Shown here one piece after another: positions 1-5,380 of a DNA stretch of 13,724 nucleotides; positions within the stretch are counted from its first letter, which is position 1; each line of letters opens with the position of its first letter. Position numbers and translations under genes: made by a program. The DNA comes from an uncultured Gemmatimonadota bacterium (GTDB lineage: Bacteria > Gemmatimonadota > Gemmatimonadetes > Gemmatimonadales > GWC2-71-9). A model generated the notes under the pieces. It saw only the letters and a program-made list of their open reading frames with translations, made no database searches and had not been told where the DNA came from. Location of the stretch: positions 1 to 13,724 of the forward strand of contig CAMLLJ010000053.1 in NCBI GenBank assembly GCA_946480845.1, read 5' to 3'.

Positions 1-6
1 ATCTCC

Positions 7-35
7 TTGACATTCGCCACCCCTACTCCAATATT
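7..35 (+). promoter_or_regulatory. Probable sigma-70-type promoter of the metal operon
   Basis: A perfect TTGACA -35 box (7-12) is followed after 17 bp by AATATT (30-35), which matches four of six positions of TATAAT. The expected start of transcription is near 42, about 20 nt before the GTG start of the regulator gene. It is the only recognisable promoter before four coupled genes, so it probably drives the whole operon. Confidence 0.6.
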
Positions 36-50
36 TCGCCTCCACGAAAT
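33..50. promoter_or_regulatory. Candidate operator: ATTTCG-N6-CGAAAT dyad
   Basis: This is an exact inverted repeat with 6-bp arms and a 6-bp spacer. It overlaps the putative -10 box and the predicted transcription start. DtxR/MntR-family dimers bind dyads of about this size and repress by blocking RNA polymerase, so the first gene product is the obvious candidate ligand. The sequence does not match the classical DtxR/IdeR box, so the assignment rests on position and symmetry only. Confidence 0.45.
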
Positions 51-61
51 TCGGAGTTAGA

Positions 62-748
62 GTGAGCGCAGCTACGCTGTCCGAGCCACTTACCCGCTCG
101 GTCGAGGACTACCTCAAGGCCATCTACCGACTCTCCCCGGGCGGCCAGACGGCCGCGACCAGCGCGATCGCCCAGGCGCTCGAGCTCTCGCCGGCATCGG
201 TGAGCGGGATGATCAAGCGGCTGTCCGAGCAGGGCCTGCTGGAGCATGCCCCCTACCGCGGTGTCCAGCTCACGGCCGAGGGGCTCCGCCAGGCGCTGCG
301 GATGGTGCGGCGTCACCGCCTTCTCGAATCGTATCTCGTTGCGTTTCTTGGATATAGCTGGGACACAGTGCATGACGAGGCGGAGCGGCTCGAGCATGCG
401 GTGTCGGACGGGCTGATCGAGCGGATGGCCGGTGCCCTCGGCAATCCGGGGTTCGATCCCCACGGAGATCCGATCCCCGATGCGGACGGCTCCGTGGCCG
501 AGCCGGACTGCACGCCGCTCTCGGAAATCGAAGCCGGCGAAACCGTGGAGATTCGCAGGGTTCAGGCAGGCGACGGCGAACTGCTCCGCTATCTCGGCGC
601 GCTCGACCTCCGGCCCGGGGTCCAGGTCCAGGTGGTCGAGCGCGAGCCGTTCCGCGGGCCGATCACCGTGATGGCCGAAGGCCGGCAGCGGGTGATCGGC
701 CACGAAGTGGCGGGCCAGCTCCTCTGCCAGCCGGTGGAGGACGCATGA
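62..748 (+). CDS. DtxR/MntR-family metal-dependent transcriptional regulator with FeoA-like C-terminal domain
   Basis: This 228-residue cytoplasmic repressor has the usual three-part layout. A winged helix-turn-helix spans about 10-70, a dimerisation/metal-binding domain about 71-140 (with RRHRLLE and VHDEAERLEHAVSD), and an SH3-like FeoA domain about 150-225. Aligned by eye with B. subtilis MntR, the ligand positions are Asp16, His85, Glu108, Glu111 and His112. Glu108 sits where DtxR/IdeR has its Fe-type Cys102 and Asp16 where they have Met10, so the site looks manganese-like. The MntR Glu11 position is Lys19, which is unusual. The GTG start is supported by GGAG at 53-56, five bases upstream. 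The stop overlaps the oxidase start (ATGA), so the two are translationally coupled. It probably represses its own operon through the dyad at 33-50. Family is certain; the metal is inferred. Confidence 0.93.
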   Translation: MSAATLSEPLTRSVEDYLKAIYRLSPGGQTAATSAIAQALELSPASVSGMIKRLSEQGLLEHAPYRGVQLTAEGLRQALRMVRRHRLLESYLVAFLGYSWDTVHDEAERLEHAVSDGLIERMAGALGNPGFDPHGDPIPDADGSVAEPDCTPLSEIEAGETVEIRRVQAGDGELLRYLGALDLRPGVQVQVVEREPFRGPITVMAEGRQRVIGHEVAGQLLCQPVEDA

Positions 749-1797
749 GCGACAACGACGGACATCCCGGCAGCGATGGGCAGGCGCCCATCGTCAACCG
801 CCGCCTGACCCGGCGGCAGCTCCTCGCCGCGGGCGCCATCGGCGGCGTCGGCCTCGCCACCGGCGGGAGCGCGCTGGCGCTCCAGTCGAAGGGCGGCACG
901 CCGGCGACGCCGCTTTCCACCCATCACGACATGATGGCGGTCGGCGAGCTGCGCCCGGGATCGTTCGACCCCTCGGCGTTCCTCACCCGGTTCGACATGG
1001 GCCGGGTGAGCCGGCTCGCCAGCGGCCAGACGCTCCGGGAGTACGATCTCGTCGCCGAGGACCGCGAGATCGAAGTGGCGCCCGGGGTGTTCTATCCGGC
1101 ATGGACGTACAACGGCCAGGTGCCGGGCCCGACACTGCGCTGCACCGAAGGCGACCGGGTCCGGGTCCGCTTCGAGAACCGCGGGAGCCACGCGCACTCG
1201 GTGCACTTCCACGGGATCCACCCCGCGAACATGGACGGCGCATTCGAGATGGTGCCGGCCGGCGGGAGCTACGTCTACGAGTTCGACGCCGAGCCCGCGG
1301 GGCTGCAGCTCTATCACTGCCACACCGTGCCGATCAAGCGGCACATCCACAAGGGGCTGTACGGCGTCTTCATCATCGATCCCAAAGGCGGCCGTCCGCC
1401 GGCCAACGAGCTGGTGATGATGATGAACGGCTTCGACACCAACTTCGACAGCGAGAACGAGGTCTACGCGGTCAACACCGTCGCGTTCCACTACCAGAAG
1501 CATCCGATCCCGCTCCGGCTCGGCGAGCTCACGCGCGTCTACCTGGTGAACATCACCGAGTTCGACCTGCTCAACTCGTTCCACCTGCACGGCAACTTCT
1601 TCCGGCTCTACCGCACCGGAACCGACATGGAGCGCTTCGAGTACACCGACACCGTGACCCTGGCGCAGGGTGAGCGCGCGGTGCTGGAGTTCACCTACAA
1701 GCACGCCGGGCCGTTCATGTTCCACGCGCACCAGAGCGAGTTCGCCGAGCTGGGCTGGGCGGGGATCTTCCACGTGCAGGAGCCGCTCCGTGCCTGA
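745..1797 (+). CDS. Tat-exported two-domain multicopper oxidase (type 1 copper in domain 1)
   Basis: This 350-residue periplasmic copper oxidase starts with a Tat signal (RRLTRRQLL at 19-27, then a hydrophobic stretch to about 46). Two cupredoxin domains follow. Domain 1 carries His151, His154-Phe-His156 and His191-Cys192-His193, then His200, with Leu205 where nitrite reductases have the axial Met. Domain 2 carries His280-Leu-His282 and His327-Ala-His329. The type 1 Cys is replaced by Ala328 there, and the type 1 His is absent. Eight histidines therefore remain for a trinuclear O2-reducing centre, with one blue copper in domain 1. That is the 'type C' two-domain layout and argues for an oxidase rather than NirK. 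The substrate is unknown; Mn(II), Fe(II) or Cu(I) would fit the neighbours. GGAGG at 736-740 precedes the ATG by 4 nt. Confidence 0.9.
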   Translation: MSDNDGHPGSDGQAPIVNRRLTRRQLLAAGAIGGVGLATGGSALALQSKGGTPATPLSTHHDMMAVGELRPGSFDPSAFLTRFDMGRVSRLASGQTLREYDLVAEDREIEVAPGVFYPAWTYNGQVPGPTLRCTEGDRVRVRFENRGSHAHSVHFHGIHPANMDGAFEMVPAGGSYVYEFDAEPAGLQLYHCHTVPIKRHIHKGLYGVFIIDPKGGRPPANELVMMMNGFDTNFDSENEVYAVNTVAFHYQKHPIPLRLGELTRVYLVNITEFDLLNSFHLHGNFFRLYRTGTDMERFEYTDTVTLAQGERAVLEFTYKHAGPFMFHAHQSEFAELGWAGIFHVQEPLRA

Positions 1798-3013
1798 TCC
1801 GGCCCTGCTCGACCCGCCGGCCGGGCGCACCGCTTCCGCGCCACCTCCGCCCCCCCGCGGCGGGCCGCCGCGCTGGGTGCTCGGCGCCGGGCCGCTCGTG
1901 CTGCTGGTGGCGCTGGTCGCGCTCTTCCTCAAGGCGGGACCGGTGGGCGTGTTCCAGCAGTCGTTCCCGCCGGTGGAGGAGCTCACCATCGAGCGGATCG
2001 CGCTGCCGCGGACCGGGCTCATGCGGGTGGAGGTGGTGAACGGTGGTCCCCAGGCGGTCACCCTGGCCCAGGTCTTCGTGGACGAGGCGAGCTGGGTCCA
2101 TTCGATCGACGGGCCGCGGACCATTGGGCGGCTGGAGACCCGGCGGATCGAGATCCCCTATCCCTGGGTCGCGGGCGAGCCGCACACCGTCACGCTGGTC
2201 ACCAGCACGGGGCTCACCTTTTCGTCCACCGTGCCGGTCGCGGTGCAGACGCCGCGGGCCGATGCGCGCTACCTCTCGACCTTCGCGCTGCTGGGGATCT
2301 ACGCCGGGGTGGTGCCGGTCCTGATCGGCCTGCTCTGGCTCCCTTTCCTGCGCCGGGTGGAGCGGCGCTGGCTCGACTTCTTCCTCGCGCTCACCATCGG
2401 CCTGCTCGTCTTCCTCGGCGTGGACGCGCTGATCGAGTCGCTGGACACGTCGCGCCTCGTATCCGGCGCGTTCCAGGGCCAGGCGCTCGTGCTGCTCGGC
2501 GCCGTCGGCACGCCGCTGCTGCTTGCGGCATTCGGCGCCATGCGGCCGCGCTCGGGCGGGTCGCATTCGCCGCTCTACGTGGCGACGCTCATCGCGCTCG
2601 GCATCGGCCTGCACAATCTCGGCGAGGGCCTCGCCATCGGCACCTCGTACGCCACCGGCGAGATCGCGCTGGGCACCTTCCTCGTGGTCGGCTTCCTGCT
2701 GCACAACACGACGGAGGGGCTGGGCATCGTCGCGCCGCTCGGGCAGGAGCAGCCGCGGGTGGCGCAGCTGCTCGGGCTGGGCGCGCTCGCCGGCGTGCCG
2801 ACGGTGATCGGCGCCTGGATCGGCGGGCTCGCCTATTCCCCGGTGTGGACCACGCTCTTCTTCGCGGTGGGCGCGGGCGCGATCGCCCAGGTCGTCATCG
2901 AGCTGGGGAGGCTGCTGCGGCGCCGGGGCACGACGGTCACCCCGCTCAATGTCGCCGGTGTGCTGGCGGGGATGCTCCTCATGTACCTGACCGGCGTGGC
3001 GATTCCCGCATGA
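1790..3013 (+). CDS. ZIP-family metal permease with N-terminal extracytoplasmic beta domain
   Basis: This 407-residue inner-membrane protein belongs to the ZIP divalent-metal transporter family. A Pro-rich cytoplasmic start (1-28) leads to a membrane helix (about 29-47). An Ig/CARDB-like beta-rich segment follows (about 51-160), and then about eight hydrophobic helices (about 162-404). The two metal-site helices read HNLGEG (275-280) and HNTTEG (305-310), the hallmark of ZIP helices 4 and 5. Most bacterial ZIPs are about 250-310 residues and lack the beta domain, so the extra N-terminus is notable; it could dock the neighbouring oxidase. I chose GTG 1790 because AGGAG (1778-1782) lies 7 nt upstream. 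The longer frame from 1670 is just oxidase sequence read in another frame. The gene overlaps the oxidase by 8 bp. Metal specificity (Mn, Fe, Zn) cannot be read directly. Confidence 0.87.
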   Translation: MPDPALLDPPAGRTASAPPPPPRGGPPRWVLGAGPLVLLVALVALFLKAGPVGVFQQSFPPVEELTIERIALPRTGLMRVEVVNGGPQAVTLAQVFVDEASWVHSIDGPRTIGRLETRRIEIPYPWVAGEPHTVTLVTSTGLTFSSTVPVAVQTPRADARYLSTFALLGIYAGVVPVLIGLLWLPFLRRVERRWLDFFLALTIGLLVFLGVDALIESLDTSRLVSGAFQGQALVLLGAVGTPLLLAAFGAMRPRSGGSHSPLYVATLIALGIGLHNLGEGLAIGTSYATGEIALGTFLVVGFLLHNTTEGLGIVAPLGQEQPRVAQLLGLGALAGVPTVIGAWIGGLAYSPVWTTLFFAVGAGAIAQVVIELGRLLRRRGTTVTPLNVAGVLAGMLLMYLTGVAIPA

Positions 3014-3828
3014 GCCGCGTCCGGACCGCGCTGCGTGCGCCGCTTGTGGTGCTTGCGCTGACGGGCGTGCCGCCGCTCCTGCACGCGCAGGCCCCCATCC
3101 AGGACAACAGCTTCCTCATCGAAGAGGCGTACAACCAGGAGGCCGGCGTCGTCCAGCACGTGAGCGCGTTCTCGCGGAGCGAAGGCGGCGCGTGGCTCTA
3201 TTCCTTTACGCAGGAGTGGCCGCTCGGCGGGATCGCGCACCAGTTGAGCTATTCGCTGTCGGTGCTGGATCCGGGCCCGGGGACCGGAGCCGGCGTGGGC
3301 GACGTGATGCTCAACTACCGGCACCAGCTCGTGGGGAATCCGGCGGCGCCCCTGCTGGTGGCTCCGCGGCTGAGCCTGCTCATCCCCACCGGCAGCACCA
3401 CCGCCGGCCGCGGCAGCGGGGCGTTCGGGCTGCAGGCCAACCTGCCGGTGAGCGCGGTGCTCACCCGCGCACTCGTCGCGCATGCCAACCTGGGCGCGAC
3501 GCTGCTTCCCGCCGCCCACGGCCCCTTCGATTCCCGCGCTACGACCTCGGCGCTCAATGCCGGCGGCAGCGCCGTCTGGCTGGCCCGCCCGTGGATGAAC
3601 GTCCTCGTCGAGGGAATCTGGCTCAGCGAGGCGGAGGCCATCGGCGAAGGCGAGACCCTGCGCACCGAGAGCCTCTACCTCAACCCCGGCGTGCGCTGGG
3701 CCTTCAACGCCGGCTCGGTGCAGGTCGTCCCCGGTGTCGCCTACACCATCGGGCTCGGCCCCAGCCGCGGCGAGGACGCGCTGTTCCTCTATCTCAGCCT
3801 CGAGCACTCCTTCCGCCGCAGCCCCTGA
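3010..3828 (+). CDS. Outer-membrane beta-barrel protein, 'transporter'/Phenol_MetA_deg-like family
   Basis: This 272-residue exported protein has a Sec signal peptide (RVRTALRAPLVVLALTGV, cleavage probably after AQA at 26-28). The rest alternates polar and hydrophobic residues, as in a small outer-membrane barrel. The early DNSFLIEEAYNQE segment, the WLYSFTQEWPL strand and the GVGDVMLNYRHQL strand resemble a widespread family often annotated simply as 'transporter' and related to PF13557. The C-terminus (LFLYLSLEHSF followed by RRSP) carries the aromatic-ended last strand expected of BAM substrates, with four extra residues. Its ATG overlaps the ZIP stop (ATGA) and lacks a good Shine-Dalgarno sequence, so it probably depends on coupling. 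It may be the outer-membrane pore of the metal operon; the substrate is unknown. Confidence 0.72.
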   Translation: MSRVRTALRAPLVVLALTGVPPLLHAQAPIQDNSFLIEEAYNQEAGVVQHVSAFSRSEGGAWLYSFTQEWPLGGIAHQLSYSLSVLDPGPGTGAGVGDVMLNYRHQLVGNPAAPLLVAPRLSLLIPTGSTTAGRGSGAFGLQANLPVSAVLTRALVAHANLGATLLPAAHGPFDSRATTSALNAGGSAVWLARPWMNVLVEGIWLSEAEAIGEGETLRTESLYLNPGVRWAFNAGSVQVVPGVAYTIGLGPSRGEDALFLYLSLEHSFRRSP

Positions 3829-3891
3829 CCCCTGGCTCTTAGCCCCTGACCCCTGACCGTGACCCGTGATCCCTGATCCCTAACCCCTGCC
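3823..3891. repeat. Degenerate heptamer tandem repeat (CCCTGAC family)
   Basis: About ten units follow in register: CCCTGAC, CCCTGGC, TCTTAGC, CCCTGAC, CCCTGAC, CGTGAC (one base short), CCGTGAT, CCCTGAT, CCCTAAC and CCCTGCC. The first unit contains the stop codon of the barrel-protein gene, so the tract starts inside coding sequence and fills about half of the 149-bp intergenic gap. It has no self-complementarity that would make it a terminator. Confidence 0.85.
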
Positions 3892-3912
3892 CCGGCCCTG
3901 CTCTCACAAGTG

Positions 3913-3941
3913 TTGCCCCTCCCCCCGCCATTCGTCATCAT
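3913..3941 (+). promoter_or_regulatory. Weak candidate promoter for the lipoprotein gene
   Basis: TTGCCC (3913-3918) and CATCAT (3936-3941) are 17 bp apart, and each matches four of six consensus positions. The spacing and the distance to the start codon (about 35 nt) are suitable, but in GC-rich DNA such matches are common by chance. Confidence 0.25.
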
Positions 3942-3977
3942 TACGCAGCTTTCCGCAACACCATCCAGGAGCGACTG

Positions 3978-4382
3978 ATGAAGCTGACGCGGTTCGGCGG
4001 TTCGGCAGTGGCGGCGGGGCTGATGCTGCTGGCGTGCGGGGAGAGCGGGCCCGACGACAACCGGTGCGACGTCGCCCTGAACTTCCAGGTCACCCCGGGG
4101 CTCACGCCGGTCTTCTCGTGGAGTCCCGCGTGCACGGTGGCCCAGGTGCGCGTGGTGAAGGAGGCCGAGGGCGACGACCCCGAGATCGAGGTCTGGTCGG
4201 TCGTCGCGAGCGGCAACACCATCGCGGGACCGGTCACCTACGGCGTCGCGCCCGCGGGCAGCACCGAGACCACGCCCGAAGCGGTCCTCACCCTGGGGGA
4301 CGCCTACCGCCTCGTGGTCGCGGTCAGGAATCCCGAGACGGGCGTGCTCCTGGTCGGCGGACTCTACCCGTTCACTCCCTAG
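3978..4382 (+). CDS. Small lipoprotein of unknown function
   Basis: This 134-residue protein begins MKLTRFGG and has a short hydrophobic core ending in the lipobox LLAC, with Cys20 as the lipidation site. A flexible GESGPDD linker follows. The remainder looks like one small beta-sandwich, with Cys30 and Cys52 that could form a disulphide. I do not recognise a named family. The residues after the lipobox (Gly-Glu, no Asp at +2) fit outer-membrane sorting. AGGAG (3967-3971) stands 6 nt before the ATG, so the start is secure. It ends three bases before the stop of the convergent cytochrome gene. No functional link to its neighbours is visible. Confidence 0.8.
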   Translation: MKLTRFGGSAVAAGLMLLACGESGPDDNRCDVALNFQVTPGLTPVFSWSPACTVAQVRVVKEAEGDDPEIEVWSVVASGNTIAGPVTYGVAPAGSTETTPEAVLTLGDAYRLVVAVRNPETGVLLVGGLYPFTP

Positions 4383-4385
4383 CCG

Positions 4386-5285
4386 CTACGCCTTTCCGGC
4401 CTTCGGCGGGATCGACTTGAGGTAGGCGTAGAGCGCGTGCAGCTCGAGGTCGGTCATCCGGCCCATCGCCTTCCAGGGCATCGAAGGGCTGATGGCACTT
4501 CCGTCGGGCCGGACCCCTTCCCTGAGGGCGCGCACGAAGTCGGCCTCACTCCACCTGGCGAGCGGGCCTCCCGGGGTCAGGTTGGCCGGAGGGACACCGC
4601 CCGGCTCCATCGGCTTGGCGCCGGCGAGGTCCGCCCCGTGGCAGCCGCGGCAGCCGCTGGTATTGGCCAGGTACTCGCCGTAGCGTGGGGAGACCTCCGC
4701 CATCGGTGCCGCGGGAATCGGCGAAGTGTGATCGATCGCGGCGGCCGGCAGCACGCGCGGGTTGAAGGTCACCAGCGCCCGCGCGATGGGGCCGAGGCGG
4801 GACGCGGGTTGCGCCCCGTTGACCGGCGGCACCTGCTTCACGAAGGCGATCACCGCGGCCAGGTCGTCCTCGCTCAGGCGGCTGAACTCGTCGGACGGCA
4901 TGAAGACGACGGGGCGGCCATCGCGCTTGACGCCGTGCCGGACCGAGCGGATCCAGTCGGCATCGCTGAACTGCGCTCCGAGGCCGCCTTCTCCCCGTGT
5001 GAGGTTCGGGGCGATGAAGTGCCCGAACATGTCGCTCTCCACCACCGGCCTGCCGGCCAGGTCGGGGCCGTGGCAGTCCGCGCAGCCCAGGCGCGAGCGC
5101 GCCAGGTGCTCGCCGCGCGCGATGGCGGCCGAGTCGCCGGGGATCGCAACCGGGTCCGGTGCGATCTCGTAGGTTCGTGAGAGGCGCGCCGAGCTGACGG
5201 CGTAGACCGTGGCGGCGAACGCGAGCACGAGGACGGCGAGCGCGCCTGCGATGTATCCGATCCAGCGGAGAACTGGCCTGGCCAT
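4386..5285 (-). CDS. Membrane-anchored diheme cytochrome c
   Basis: This 299-residue protein has one N-terminal membrane helix (about 8-31), probably an uncleaved anchor. Two class I cytochrome c domains follow in the periplasm. Heme motifs are CADCH (68-72) and CRGCH (212-216). Likely axial methionines are Met129 (VVFMPSDEF) and Met269 (SPSMPWKAM). Each domain also has the ANLT/PNLT and F(S)xADxxRxxRxGV pattern seen in alcohol-dehydrogenase-subunit and Rieske-linked cytochromes, so electron shuttling to a terminal oxidase is the likely role; no partner dehydrogenase is in the window. The ATG at 5285 is chosen because GGAG (5294-5291) is 5 nt upstream and the helix follows directly. The open frame extends 66 bp further upstream without a better start. 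It is divergent from the kinase gene. Confidence 0.88.
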   Translation of the reverse strand: MARPVLRWIGYIAGALAVLVLAFAATVYAVSSARLSRTYEIAPDPVAIPGDSAAIARGEHLARSRLGCADCHGPDLAGRPVVESDMFGHFIAPNLTRGEGGLGAQFSDADWIRSVRHGVKRDGRPVVFMPSDEFSRLSEDDLAAVIAFVKQVPPVNGAQPASRLGPIARALVTFNPRVLPAAAIDHTSPIPAAPMAEVSPRYGEYLANTSGCRGCHGADLAGAKPMEPGGVPPANLTPGGPLARWSEADFVRALREGVRPDGSAISPSMPWKAMGRMTDLELHALYAYLKSIPPKAGKA

Positions 5286-5313
5286 GATCACTCCAAGTTT
5301 GCGGTAGGGGCAG

Positions 5314-5335
5314 GCCGGACAATGTATATTCCGGC
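5314..5335. promoter_or_regulatory. Inverted repeat in the cytochrome/kinase divergent promoter region
   Basis: GCCGG (5314-5318) and CCGGC (5331-5335) flank a 12-bp AT-rich core, acaatgtatatt. The core is the only AT-rich patch in the 95 bp between the two divergent starts and contains a TATATT that could serve as a -10 box for the kinase gene. No well-spaced -35 box accompanies it. The arms are short, so this is a candidate only. Confidence 0.3.
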
Positions 5336-5380
5336 TGGCGGCTTCCGCCATCCACCCGTCGCACGCCTCGCGAGCAGCCG

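Noticed and set aside
745..1797. Copper nitrite reductase (NirK)
   Set aside because: Length and the type 1 loop are similar, but the HCH, HLH and HAH motifs give a full trinuclear oxidase site and the axial Met is Leu.
3823..3891. CRISPR-like array or terminator
   Set aside because: Seven-base units without spacers cannot be CRISPR, and the tract has no stem-loop or T-run.
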